From: Delphinus delphis
Lineage: Eukaryota; Chordata; Mammalia; Artiodactyla; Delphinidae
Assembly (NCBI RefSeq): GCF_949987515.2
Contig: NC_082696.1
Span: 35,258,431 to 35,322,430, forward strand
Length of the DNA stretch: 64,000 bases
Direction of reading: 5' to 3'
How positions within the stretch are numbered: position 1 is the first letter of the stretch; each line of letters starts with the position of its first letter. Below the pieces are notes generated by a model. The model worked only from the letters and a program-made list of their open reading frames with translations. It did not search any database and had not been told where the DNA came from. The translations under genes were made by a program, and so were the position numbers. This document shows, one piece after another, positions 12,370 to 23,807 of this stretch.

Positions 12370-12480
12370 GGGATTTGAGTTGTGGTACTAGCTGTACTGC
12401 TAATTCACTATGTGACCTTGGATAGCTCTTAACATCATGATGACAATTTCCTTTTATCTATAAAATTAGGGAGTTAGGAG
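12370..12480 (+). repeat. MIR relic interrupted by L1 copy A
   Basis: The MIR-like order is 'actagctgtactgctaattc', 'ctatgtgaccttggatagct' and 'tttatctataaaattaggg'. The repeat is broken at its 3' part by the full-length L1, and its last bases (AAAATTAGGGAGTTAG) are duplicated on the far side of that L1. Confidence 0.7.
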
Positions 12481-14546
12481 ACCTTCAAGATGTTGGAAGA
12501 GTAAGTCATGGAGATCACCTTCCTCCCCACAAATACATCAGAAGTACACCTACATGTGGAACAACTCCTACAGAACACCTACTGAACGCTGGCAGAAGAT
12601 CTCAGACTTCCCCAAAGGCAAGAAACTCCCCACGTACCTGGGTAGGGTAAAAGAGAAAACAGAGACAAAAGAATAGGGACAGGACCTGCACCTCTGGGAG
12701 GGAGCTGTGAAGGAGGAAAAGTTTCCACACACTAGGAAGCCCCTTCACTGGTGGAGATTGAGGGGTGCCAGAGGGGAAGCTTTGGAGCCAAGGAGGAGAG
12801 TGCAGCAACAGGGGGGCAGAGGGCAAAGAAGAGAGATTCCCACACAGAGGATCAGTGCCAACCAGCACTCACCAGCCCAAGAGACTTGTCTGCTCACCCA
12901 CTGGGGTGGGTGAGGGCTGGGAGTTGAGGCTAGGGCTTTGGAGGTCAGATCCCAGGGAGAGGACTGGGGTGGGCTGCATGAACACAGACTGAAGGGGACT
13001 AGTGCACCACAGCTAGCCAGAAGGGAGTCCAGGAAAAAGTCTGGAATGGCCTAAGAGGCAAGAAACAATTGTTTCAGGGTGTGCAAGGAGAGGGGATTCA
13101 CAGCACTGCCTAGACAAGCTCCAGAGATGGGCGCAAGCCGCGGCTATCAGCGCACACGCCAGAGACGGGCATGAAACACTAAGGCTGCTGCTGCAGCCAC
13201 CAAGAAGCCTGTGTGCAAACACAGGTCACTATCCACACCTCCTCTCCCGGGAGCCTGTGCAGCCCCCCACTGCCAGGTTCACGTGATCCAGGGACAACTT
13301 CCCCAGGAGATCACATGGCATGCCTCAGGCTATTGCAACATCATACCAACCTCTGCCTCCGCCGGCTCGCACGGCAACCTGTACCCTTCCCTCCCCCCAG
13401 CCTCAGTGAGCCAGAGCCGCCTTATCAGCTGTTAATTTAACCGTGTCCTGTCTGAGCAAAGAACATACGCCCTCAGGTGACTTACATGCAGAGGCGGGGT
13501 CAAATCCAAAGCTGAACACCAGGTGCTGTGCGAACAAAGAAGAGAAAGGGAAATCTCTCCCAGCAGCCTCAGGAGCAGTGGATTAAATCTCCACAATCAA
13601 CTTGATGTACCCTGCATCTGTAGAATACCAGAATAGACAATGAATCATCTCAAAATTGAGGCAGTGGACTTTGGGAGCAATGATATATATATTTTTTTCC
13701 CTTATTCTCTTTTTGTGAGTGTGTAAGTATATGTTTCTTTGTGTGATATTGTCTGTATAGCTTTGCTTTTACTATCTGTCCTAGAGTTCTATCTGTCCAT
13801 TTTTTTGTTTGTGTTGTTTTGTTTTGTTTTTGTTTTGTTGTATAGTTTTTAGCGCTTGTTATCATTGGTGGATGTGTGTTTTGGTTTAGTTGCCCTCTTC
13901 TTTCTTCCTTTCTTGCTTTCCTTCTTTCTTTCTTTCTTTTCTTTCTTTTTTTATTACCTTTTATTTTTTTTACTTTTAATAAATATTTTTTATTTAATAA
14001 CTTTATTTTATTCTTTCTTTCTTTCTTTTTTTCTCCCTTTTCTTCTGAGCCATGTGGCTGACACTGTCTTGGTGCTCCGGCCGGGTATCAGTGCTGTGCC
14101 TCTGAAGTGGGAGAGCAGAGTTCAGGATATTGGTCCACCAGAGACCTCCCAGCTCTCCATAATATCAAAGAGCGAAAGCTCTCCCAGAGATCTCCATCTC
14201 AATGTTAAGAACCAGCTCCACTAAACGACCAGCAAGCTACAGTGCTGGACACCCTATGTCAAACAACTAGAAAGACAGGAACATATCCCACCCATTAGCA
14301 GAGAGGCTGCCTAAAATCATACTAAGGTCACAGACACCACAAAACCCACCACCAACGCAGACCTGCCCACCAGAAAGACAAGATCCAGCCTCACCCACCA
14401 GAACACAGGCACTAGTTCCCTCCACCAGGAAGCCTACAAAACCCACTGAATCAACCTTAGCCACTGGGGGCAGACACCAAAACCAACAGGAACCACAAAG
14501 CAGCAGCCTGCGTAAAGGAGAGTCCAAACACAGGAAGTTAAGCAAA
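12478..14546 (+). promoter_or_regulatory. L1-A 5' UTR with internal promoter region
   Basis: About 2.07 kb precede ORF1. The first kilobase is GC-richer than the surroundings with scattered CpG. It is followed by a long pyrimidine tract of TTTC and TTCT repeats (13890-14040), then the block 'gtgctccggccgggtatcag'. L1 5' UTRs act as internal RNA polymerase II promoters. That role is family knowledge; activity of this decayed copy is not shown. The 5' UTR of copy C aligns with it but lacks about 45 bp after the pyrimidine tract. Confidence 0.75.
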
Positions 14547-15426
14547 ATGAGATGACAGAGAAACACACAGCAGATTAAGGAGCAAGGTAAAAACCAACCA
14601 GACCAAACAAATGAAGAGAAAATAAGCAGTCTACATGAAAAAGAATTCAGAGTAATGATAGTAAAGATGATCCAAAATCTTGGAAATAGAATGGAGAAAA
14701 TATAAGAAACGTTTAACAAGGACCTACAAGAACTAAAGAGCAAACAATGATGAACAACACAAGAAATGAAATTTAAAATTCTCTAGAAGGAATCAATAGC
14801 AGAATAACTGACACAGAAGAACGGATAAGTAACCTGGAAGACAAAAGAGTGGAAATAACTACTGCAGAGCAGAAAAAAGAATCAAAAGAATTGAGGACAG
14901 TCTCAGAGACCTCTGGGACAACATTTAACACACCAACATTCAAATTATAGGGGTCCCAGTAGAAGAAGAGAAAAAGAAAGGGAATGAGAAAATATTTGAA
15001 GAGATTATAGTTGAAAACATCCGTAATACGGGAAAGGAAATAGTTAATCAAGTCCAGGAAGTGCAGAGTCCCATACAAGATAAACCCAAGGACAAACATG
15101 CCAACACACATATTAATCAAACTATCAAAAATTAAATACAAAGAAAAAATATTAAAAGCAGCAAGGGAAAAACAACAAATAACATACAAGGGAATCCCCA
15201 TAAGGTTAATAGCTGATCTTTCAGCAGAAATTCTGCAAGCCAGAAGGGAGTGTCAGGACATATTTAAAGTGATGAAAGGGAAAAACCTACACCAAGATTA
15301 GTCTAGCCAGCAAGGATCTCATTCAGATTCAACGGAGAAATTAAAACCTTTACAGACTAGCAAAAGCTGAAAGAGTTCAGCACCACCAAATCAGCTTTAC
15401 AACAAATGCTAGAGGAACTTCTCTAG
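14547..15426 (+). pseudogene. L1-A ORF1 (ORF1p RNA-binding chaperone), broken
   Basis: ORF1p is the trimeric RNA-binding protein that coats L1 RNA. The presumed start ATG is at 14547, the same place as in copy C, but the third codon is already a stop. The KEFRVMIVKM segment and coiled-coil region follow. The RRM-like part (IIVENI.NTGKEIVNQVQE) is near 15000-15060. The C-terminal domain reads as KYKEKILKAAREKQQITYKG and ends with KNLHQD at a stop near 15300. The final QQMLEELL stop is at 15424-15426, in another frame. Several stops and frameshifts make it non-functional. Confidence 0.8.
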
Positions 15427-15484
15427 GCAGGAAACACAACAGAAGGAAAAGACCTACAATAACAAACCCAAAATAATTAAGAAA

Positions 15485-18400
15485 ATGGTAACAGGAATAT
15501 ACATATCGATAACTACCTTAAATGTAAGTGGATTAAATGCTCCAACCAAAAGACATAGACTGGCTGAATGGATACAGAAACAAGACCTGTATATATGCTG
15601 TCTACAAGAGACCCACTTCAGACCTAGGGACACATATAGACTGAAAGTGAGGGGATGGAAAAAGACATTCCATGCAAATGGAAATCAAAAGAAAGCTGGA
15701 GTAGCAATTCTTATATCAGACAAAATAGACTTTAAAATAAAGACTATTACAAGTGAAAAAGAAGGACACAAAACAATGATCAATCCAAGAAGAAGATATA
15801 ACAATGGTAAATATTTATGCACCCAGCATAGGAACACTTCAATACTTAAGGCAAACGCTAACAGCCATAAAAGGAGAAATCGACAGTAAAACAATAATAG
15901 TAAGTGACTTTAACACCACATTTTCACCAATGGACAGATCATCCAGCCAGAAAATAAGAAAACACAAGCTTTAAATGATACATTAAACAAGATGGACTTA
16001 TTGATATTTATAGGACATTCCATCCAAAAACAACAGAATACACTTTCTCCTCAAGGGCACATGGAACATTCTCCAGGATAGATCATATCTTGGGTCACAA
16101 GTCAACCTCTGATAAATTTAAGAAAATTGAAATCGTATCACGTATCTATTCTGACCACAAGGCTATAAGACTAGATATCAATTACAGGAAAAAATCTGTA
16201 AAAAATACAAACACATGGAGGCTAAATAATACATTACTAAATAACCAAGAGATCACTGAGATATCAAAGAGGAAATCACAAAATACCTAGAAACAAATGA
16301 CAATGAAAACACAACTCAAAACCTATGGGATGCAACAAAAGCAGTTCTAGGAGAGAAGTTTATAGCAATACAATCCTACCTCAAGAAACAAGAAACATCT
16401 CAAATAAACAACCTAACCTTATACCTAAAGAAAGCAATTAGAGAAAGAAGAAAAAAGACCCGAAAGTTAGCAGAAGGAAAGAAATCATAAAGATCAGATC
16501 ACAAATAAATGTAAAAGAAATGAAGGAAACAACAGCAAAGATCAATAAAACTAAAAGCTGGTTCTTTGAGAAGATAAACAAAATTGATAAACCATTAGTC
16601 AGACTCATTAAGAAAAAAGGGGAGAAGACTCAAACCAGCAGAATTAGAAATGAAAAAGGAGAAGTAACAACTGACACGGCAGAAATACAAAGGATCATGA
16701 GAGATTACTACAAGGAACCATATGCCAATAAAATGGACAACCCAGAAGAAATGGACAAATTCTTAGAAAAGCACAACCTTCCGAGACTGAACCAGGAAGA
16801 AATAGAAAATAAAACAGACCAATCGCAAGCACTGAAATTGAAACTGTGATTAAAAATCTTCCAACAAACAAAAGCCCAGGACCAGATGGCTTCACAGGCG
16901 AATTCTATCAAACATTTAGAGAACTAACACCTATCCTTCTCAAATTCTTCCAAAATATAGCAGAGGGAGGAACAATCCCAAACTCATTCTACAAGGCCAC
17001 CATCACCCTGATACCAAAACCAGACAAAGATGTCTCAAAGAAAGAAAACTACAGGCTAATATCACTGATGAATACAGATGCAAAAATCCTCAACAAAATA
17101 CTAGCAAACAGAATTGAACAGCACATTAAAAGGATCATACACCATGATCAAATGGGGTTTATCTCAGGAATGCAAGGATTCTTCAACATACGCAAATCAA
17201 TCAATGTGATACATCATATTAACAAACTGAAGGAGAAAAACCGTATGATCATCTCAATAGATGCAGAAAAAGCTTTCGAGAAAATTCAACACCCATTTAT
17301 GATAAAAACCCTCCAGAAAGTAGGCATAGAGGGAAGTTACCTCAACATAATAAAGGCCATATGTGGCAAACCCACAGCCAGCATCATTCTCAATGGTGAA
17401 AAACTGAAACCATTTCCACTAGATCAGGAGCAAGACAAGATTGTCCACTCTTACCACTATTGTTCACATAGTTTTGGAAGTTTTCACCACAGCAATCAGA
17501 GAAGAAAAAGAAATAAATGGAATCCAAACTGGAAAAGAAGAAGTAAAGCTGTCACTGCAGATGACATGATACTATACATAGAGAATCATAAAGATGCTAC
17601 CAGAAAACTACTAGTTAATCAATGAATTTGGTAAAGTAGCAGGATACAAAATGAATGCACAAAAATGTCTTGCATTCCTATACACTAAGGATGAAAAATC
17701 TGAAATTAAGGAACCACTCCCATTTACCATTGCAACAAAAAGAATAAAACACTTAGGAATAAACCTACCTAAGGAGACAAAAGACCTGTATGCAGAAAAC
17801 TATAAGACACTGATTAAAGAAATCAAAGATGATACAAACAGATGGAGAGATATACCATGTTCTTGGATTGGAAGAATCAGCATTGTGAAAATGACTATAG
17901 TACCCAAAGCAATCTACAGATTCAATGCAATCCTTATCAAATTACCAATGGCATTTTTCACAGAACTAGAACAAAAGACTTCACAGTTTGTATGGAAACA
18001 CAAAAGACACCGAACAGACAAAGCAATCTTGAGAAAGAAAAATGGAGCTGGAGGACTTCAGGCTATACTACAAAGCTACAGTAATCAAGACAGTATGGTA
18101 CTGGCACAAAAATAGAAATATAGATCAATGGAACAGGATAGAATGCCGAGAGATAAACCCACACACATATGGTTACCCTATTTTTGATAAAGGAGGCAAG
18201 AATATACAATGAAGAAAAGACAGCCTCTTCAATAAGTGGTGCTGGGAAAACTGGACAGCTACATGTAAAAGAATGAAATTCGAACACTCCCTAACACTAT
18301 ACACAAAAATAAACTCAAAATGGATTAAAGACCTAAGTGTGAGGCCAGATGTTATAAAACTCTTAGAGGAAAGCATAGGCAGAACACTCTATGACATAAA

Positions 18401-19211
18401 TCACAGCAAGATCCTTTTTGACCCACCTCCTAGAGAAATGGACATAAAGACAAAAATAAACAAATGGGACCTAATGAAACTTAAAAGCTTTTGCACAGCA
18501 AAGGAAACCATAAACAAGACGAAAAGACAACCCTCTGAATGGGAGAAAATATTTGCAAATGAAGCAACTGACAAAGGATTAATCTCCGTAATTTACAAGC
18601 AGCTCATGCAGCTCAATAAGACCTAAATAGACATTTCTCCAAAGAAGATATAGATTGCCAACAAACACATGAAAGAATGCTCAACATCACTAATCATTAG
18701 AGAAATGCAAATCAAAACTACACGAGGTATCACCTCACACCAGTCAGAATGGCCATCACCAAAAAATCTACAAACAATAAATCATGGAGAGGGTGTGGAG
18801 AAAAGGGAACCCTCCTGCACTGTTGGTGGGAATGTAAATTGTTACAGCTACTATGGAGAACAATATGGAGGTTCCTTAAAAAACTAAAAATAGAACTACC
18901 ATGTGACCCAGCAATCCAACTACTGGGCATATACCCTGAGAAAACCATAATTCAAGAAGAGTCATGTACCACAATGTTCAGTGCAGCTCTATTTACAATA
19001 GCCAGGACATGGAAGCAACCTAAGTGTCCATCAACAGATGAATGGTAAAGAAGATGTGACATATATATACAATGAAATATTACTCAGCCACAAAAAGAAA
19101 CAAAATTGAGTTATTTGTAGTGAGGTAGATGAACCTACAATCTGTCATACAGAGTGAAGTCAGAAAGAGGAAAACAAATACCGTATGTTAACACATATAT
19201 ATGGAATCTAA
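15485..19211 (+). pseudogene. L1-A ORF2 (endonuclease/reverse transcriptase), broken
   Basis: ORF2p nicks target DNA and copies L1 RNA at the nick. The start is MVTGIYISITTLNVSGLNAP, giving the usual LNVNGLNAP-like EN block. The EN glutamate motif CCLQETHF is present near 15600, the SDFN motif near 15905 and IDHILGHK near 16080. From 16846 come the RT block [13 protein letters not shown] and [13 protein letters not shown] shifted stretch (about 17420-17545) then reads out of frame and returns to frame at VTADDMILY, where the family has FADD. The cysteine-rich end [13 protein letters not shown] is near 18800. Stops and frameshifts fall throughout (for example around 15890, 16290, 16849, 17625, 18115 and 18626). 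Confidence 0.88.
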
Positions 19212-19568
19212 AAAAAATAAATAAATAAAGGTAGAGGCAGGACAGGGATAGAGATGCAGACATAGAGAATGGGCTTGAGGACACGGGGAGGGGGAAGGGG
19301 AAGCTGGGACGCAGTGAGAGAGTGACATTGACTTATATATAATACCGAATGTAAAACCGATAGCTAGTGGGAAGCAGCCGCATAGCACAGGGAGATCAGC
19401 TCGGTGCTTTGTGAACACCTAGAGGGGTGGGATAGGGAGGGTGGGAGGGAGACACAAGAGGGAGGGGATATGGGGATATATGTATATGTAGAGTTGGTTC
19501 ACTTTGTTATAAAGCAGAAACTAACACACCATTGTAAAGCAATTATACTCAAATAAATATGTTAAAAA
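19212..19568 (+). other. L1-A 3' UTR and poly(A) tail
   Basis: G-rich tracts ('gacacggggagggggaagg', 'ggtgggatagggagggtgg') are followed by 'cactttgttataaagcaga', 'caccattgtaaagcaatta', a CAAATAAATATG poly(A) signal and an A run. The same 3' UTR recurs in copy C, in the short insertion at 30813-31020 and, inverted, at 45903-46193, so all four belong to one related L1 lineage. Confidence 0.85.
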
Positions 19569-19739
19569 AAAATTAGGGAGTTAGTGGCAACTAGATAATC
19601 TCCAAGGTCATTTTTGGCTCTGGCATTTCATGTAGGAAGGTGCCAAAACTATCAAAAGTGGTATAAACCGAAGAATGAATAAGCAACCTCAGATACTATA
19701 GCCACATAAATAATAATAGCATTTTTCAAGGCCATAAAA

Positions 19740-19928
19740 GGCCCTATGTCAAAGGATTTTTATATACTATTATAATTTTTTAAACTATCTTGCAGGGTAG
19801 TAATCCACATACAAATGAGAGAATTTAAGCTTGAGAGAGGTTAAGTGATTTACCAGAAATTGCTGATAAGCAACAAACCAAGGCTTCAAACTTCAAAGTG
19901 CTAGATATAGAGCCATTGTTCTTCCCAA
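19740..19928 (-). repeat. MIR relic, antisense
   Basis: The complement of a MIR: 'aatgagagaatttaagcttg', 'agagaggttaagtgatttac', then 'gctgataagcaac' and 'aaggcttcaaac'. This is the usual antisense MIR pattern of an 'aggttaagtgacttgcc' motif followed by an 'aacccagg'-like end. Confidence 0.7.
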
Positions 19929-21012
19929 CATATCAAATATTTTGCCCAGCTTAAGGAGATAGTTGACAAGGCCTGATTAAAAATGACTCTTTGTATTCTA
20001 GCCTTTATACACTGAGAAAATGAAATTGGACTGCAACTCATAGATTCATAAAACCTTTCATTTCTTAATATAATATTTCCTGGTAATTACAACAATATAG
20101 AGCTGGGTGTCACTCATCACTTGTATTACTGAGAAGACATTCTCAAGTTTTGAATTTTAAAAGCAAATATTATTGTTAAAATAAAATCAGGTTAAAAATA
20201 AAAATAAGTAATTCTAGAAATATTTAATTTCAGAACTTTTTGTTATTTTTTTTTCAGAAACAGATGTTCAAAAGGACTGGTTGCTGCTGCAAAGTATTCA
20301 CCTTCCACATGCCACCTATAATGTGATTATGAGCCTTGTAAGATATGCAGGCTGGTGTAATACAACCTTTCCCTTAATAGCATGCACCTAAAATTTGCTT
20401 TTGTATGTAGGAAAATAAAATTTATGGAACCGGATAATGTAGCCGTTTTATTTCAAACTGCTTTATTTTTACTAGCTAGAACTAATAAAATATTCAATAG
20501 ATTCCACATTTACTTTTAGAAATCTTTACACGCCTCCCTAGTTAGAGATCACAGGTGAATAAGCAAGTGAATCAGAGGAAATAAATGCCTGTCGTGTTGA
20601 AAGGTAGTGAACCTTTTTGCATATGATTTAAATTATAAAGTATTTGCTTCAGAGGATTATACGATATTCTGGCCAGTGTAAGAATGATAGTAATTTACTG
20701 TCTTAGAGACTAGAACCTTGGAGAGATGATTGACATAGGAGATAAAAGATGAGAACTCTTTCCACTGGCCCTAAAAACTCTTTTAGGAACCACCTGTTAT
20801 GAAAATATTCTAAACCTTTTTCGCTCTGGGCCACATACAAGAAGACCCTATGCCCTTAGTGAGAAAGAAATATGAAAGCTGAGTCACAGTGTGGTCTCTC
20901 AGTAATTGGTTCAAACCCTCTCCAGAATTTCTGAGCTTTTAAACCCACAAGATTTTTTCATGGAAAATTACAGTATTCTGGATCCTTAACAGGACTGTAA
21001 AAACACTTAAGA
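19929..21012. other. anonymous sequence
   Basis: No gene, RNA gene or recognised repeat is seen. Confidence 0.4.
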
Positions 21013-21628
21013 GCCTAATTGCTCTGGTAGGACTCCCAGCACTGTGTTGAATAAAAGTGGTCAGAGAGGACACCCTTGCCTTGTTCCTTATCTTAGAGGA
21101 AAATCTTTTAGTTTTTTAGTGTTACGATTTTAACTGTGGGCTTTTCATAGGAGGCCTTTACTATGCTGAGGTAATATCTTTCCATTCCTAGTTGGTGAGG
21201 GTTTTTGTCATGTAAGTGTGTTGAATTTTGTCAAATGCTTTTCTGCATCTATTGAGATGATCATGAGGTTCTTATCCTTCATTCTGTTAATATGGTATAT
21301 CATATTAATTGATTTGTACATGTGGACCCATCCTCATATCCCAAGGATAAATCATGATGTGTGAGCCTTTTAATGTGTTATTGAATTGAGTTTGCTAGTA
21401 TTTTATTGAGAGTTTTTGCACCTATGGTCACTGGGGATATTGGCACATAGTTTTTTGTAGTGCCTTTATCTGGCTTTGGTATCAGAGCAATGCTGGCCTC
21501 ATAAAATGAGTTTGGAAGTATTCCCTCCACTTCAGTATTTTTGGGAAGAATTTGGGAAGGATTGGCATTAATATTTTCTAAAATATTTAGTAGAACTCAC
21601 AAGTACAGTCAGCTGGTCCTGGATACAT
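21013..21628 (-). repeat. L1 ORF2 fragment, antisense (inverted half of a twin-primed insertion)
   Basis: The reverse complement of L1 ORF2 from the FADD-proximal region back to the GPDGF block. Recognisable antisense words are 'ggacacccttgccttgttcc', 'tgttgaattttgtcaaatgc', 'tctgcatctattgagatgat' and 'agtagaactcac'. It ends at about 21628 exactly where sense-strand L1 3' sequence begins. Confidence 0.75.
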
Positions 21629-22055
21629 AAATAAAATGTGGAACATACATATAATGTAATATTATACAGCCTTAAAAAAGAAGGAAATCCTGCAATATGT
21701 AACAACATGTATAAATCAGGAGTATATTATGCTAGGTGAAATAAGTCACTCACATAAGGACAAATACTGTATTATTCCACTCATATGAGTTATCTAAAAG
21801 AATCAAACTCACAGAAGCAAAGAGCAGAATACTGGAACTGGCAGGGGCTGGGAGTGGGGAAATATGGAATTGCTATTTAACCAGTTATATGAATTTTCAT
21901 TTAAGCAAGATGAATAAGTTCTAGAGACCTTCTGTACATCGTGCCTAAAGTTATCATTACTGTATTGTACACTTAAAATTTTGTTAAAAGGGTAGATCTC
22001 ATGTATGTTAAATGTTCTTACCACAATGAATGAATGAATAAGTGAATAAACAATT
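21629..22055 (+). repeat. L1 3' end, sense (other half of the twin-primed insertion)
   Basis: Sense-strand end of ORF2 and 3' UTR of an old L1: 'atattatacagccttaaaaa', 'aggtgaaataagtcactcac', 'ctggaactggcaggggctgg' and 'ttaaatgttcttaccacaat', with a GAATGAATGAATAA tail. Placed directly against the antisense ORF2 fragment, it forms a single likely insertion. Confidence 0.7.
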
Positions 22056-22114
22056 AAAGGAATAGGTGTCAAGAATAGATCTTCCACTTACAAAAGATAA
22101 ATATTATATTTTTT

Positions 22115-22280
22115 ATATATATAATTTCAAACCAAGAGCCAACATCATGTTTATCGATAATAATCCTAGAAACATTTCTGTTAGAATCAAGAACAAGTCA
22201 AACATGTTCATGATCACCGTAATTATTTAACATTGTTTTGGAAATACTTACACAACTTAAATAACTTACATACTTACACA
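22115..22280 (+). repeat. old L1 ORF2 fragment, sense
   Basis: The 'aagagccaacatcatgttta' and 'agaatcaagaacaagtcaaa' blocks match the ORF2 region just before the FADD motif in degraded form, followed by 'ttaacattgttttggaaata'. Confidence 0.55.
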
Positions 22281-22630
22281 AGAAAATATGAATTTACACT
22301 ATGAATACTGATAGTAAAAAAGTTCAAGAGGTTTGGTAGCTAAGGACTAAGTTCTCTTCCCTCAAGAATGTTTATAGTGGATTGACTAAAAGGAAATAAA
22401 AGCCACGCAGTAAAGCATCTATCAATTGCTTCCATCTCTAGTAGCATGTAGTGGCTTGCTCAAGAGCCAGTTCCTAATAAAACTTCCTATAACAGATGGA
22501 ATATTACAGATTGCACTACTGCATTCCTGTTTTGCTAAGTTACATTGCTTGATTCTTCGTTTTTTTCAGAGCAAATGTTCTTCTGAATAGTGTCAAATGT
22601 TTAACAGAAATTGGCAAGATCTCTTATTCA
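22281..22630. other. anonymous sequence
   Basis: No gene or recognised repeat is seen. Confidence 0.4.
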
Positions 22631-23005
22631 CCGCCAAAAGACATCCAGGGTTTTGGTATCATGGTAATTCTAGCCTCATAGAAAAAGTTCAAAAGTATTC
22701 CCTCTTCTTAGATTTTTGGAAGTATTTCTGAAGAATTGGTTTATTTCTTCCTCAAATGTTCAGTAGAATTCACCAGTGAAGCCATCTGTACCTGAAGTTT
22801 CTACATGGAAAAAAAATTAATTACAATTTCAACTTCTATAATAGATACAGGGCTATTCAGATGATCTTTTTTTCCTTGGGTGACTTTGATAATTTGTGTT
22901 TTTCACAGAAGTTATCCATTTTATCTAAGTTGCCTAATTTATTGGTTTGAAGTTGTTTACCTATTATTTTATTAATCTGTAGACTTGCAGTCGTCTTTTA
23001 AAGAA
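22631..23005 (-). repeat. old L1 ORF2 fragment, antisense
   Basis: The antisense order 'ggttttggtatcatggtaat', 'agtagaattcaccagtgaag', 'ccatctgtacctg' and 'ttcacagaagttatccattt' to 'ttattaatctgta' follows the L1 reverse-transcriptase N-terminal region read backwards. Strongly diverged. Confidence 0.65.
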
Positions 23006-23407
23006 GACAATGCTTGTCTTTGTTATTTCCTAAACCATATCTAAAAGTCAGATTTTATACGTGTGTCAATGAGAAGATACTTATATGTAAGTCACACTCA
23101 TAGATAGGCTACTTGCCACCACGTACAGCCCAGATTTTTAGAACTAAAGTATTCTACTAACAACTAGGGTGTTGGTCTTGTGAGTTCAACCCAAGTAGAA
23201 TAATGACAGTGTAGAAGGGAGCATAAAGATTATGTGATTTAACAAGAGAAGAATGTGTCTGTACGCATGTCACACAGTAAACTGCGAACAGAGCCACACC
23301 TAAAAATAATGACTCCAGACTTTATACTTCTTTCCACTATAATATGTTATTTTCTAACCTTGTTACATTAACCTGTCATAGTGTTACCTAAATTTAATAT
23401 CCTACTA
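23006..23407. other. anonymous sequence
   Basis: No gene or recognised repeat is seen up to the target-site duplication of L1 copy B. Confidence 0.4.
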
Positions 23408-23424
23408 CAAAATGAAACATTTTA

Positions 23425-23618
23425 TTTTTTTATTTTATTTATTTTTTTATATAGTTCCCTGTGTTATACAGTAGGGCCTTGTTTATCAATTCTGTATATA
23501 ATAGTTTGCATCTGAAAAGCTAATTTTAAATCACAAAATGCCAGCTCATGTTTAGGATCCCAAGGAAGAGTTTTGATTACTGATAACTTGATTAAATCAC
23601 AGAGACCTGGGGATTTTC
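23425..23618 (-). other. apparent 3'-transduced segment of L1-B
   Basis: This segment lies between the first A-rich tail of L1-B and the shared target-site duplication. On the minus strand it reads as roughly 95 bp of unrecognised sequence (about 23521-23618), then 'gatgcaaactattatataca' and 'cctactgtataacacaggga', which is a known L1 3'-UTR type, then AATAAATAAAATAAAA. The simplest reading is transcription through the L1-B polyadenylation site into flanking DNA of its source locus, with the end formed at a neighbouring L1 3' end. A later insertion into the tail is the alternative. Confidence 0.6.
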
Positions 23619-23807
23619 TTTTCTTTCTTTCTTTATTTTATTAGTTATCTATCTTATACATATTACTGTATATATGTCAATCCCAATCTCCCATTTCATT
23701 CCACCACCACCAGCCTCCAAGCTTTCTCCCCTTGGTGTCCATATATTTATTCTCTACATCTGTGTCTCTATTTCTGCCTTGCAAACTGGTTCATCTGAAC
23801 CATATTT

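Larger units (their letters stand above)
12462..19584 (+). mobile_element. L1 copy A, full length, with target-site duplication
   Basis: The L1 occupies about 12478-19568 and is flanked by a perfect 16-bp duplication, AAAATTAGGGAGTTAG, at 12462-12477 and 19569-19584. The preceding T/AAAA context matches the L1 endonuclease nick preference. The order is 5' UTR (12478-14546), ORF1 (14547-15426), a short spacer, ORF2 (15485-19211), a 3' UTR with CAAATAAATATG, and an A tail. Its 5' end 'ttcaagatgttggaagagt' matches the start of L1 copy C, which supports a full-length 5' end. Both genes are broken, so it cannot move on its own. It is close in sequence to copy C and unlike copy B in the 3' UTR. Confidence 0.92.

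Noticed and set aside
13856..14224. 122-codon opening rich in phenylalanine, leucine and serine that looks like a membrane protein
   Set aside because: It is a translation of the TTTC/TTCT pyrimidine tract in the L1-A 5' UTR. Low-complexity DNA explains the hydrophobic look.
14267..14743. 158-codon opening on the minus strand
   Set aside because: It runs antisense through the L1-A 5' UTR and ORF1. The same antisense opening is partly present in L1-C (34971-35405), as expected from shared L1 sequence and not from a separate gene.
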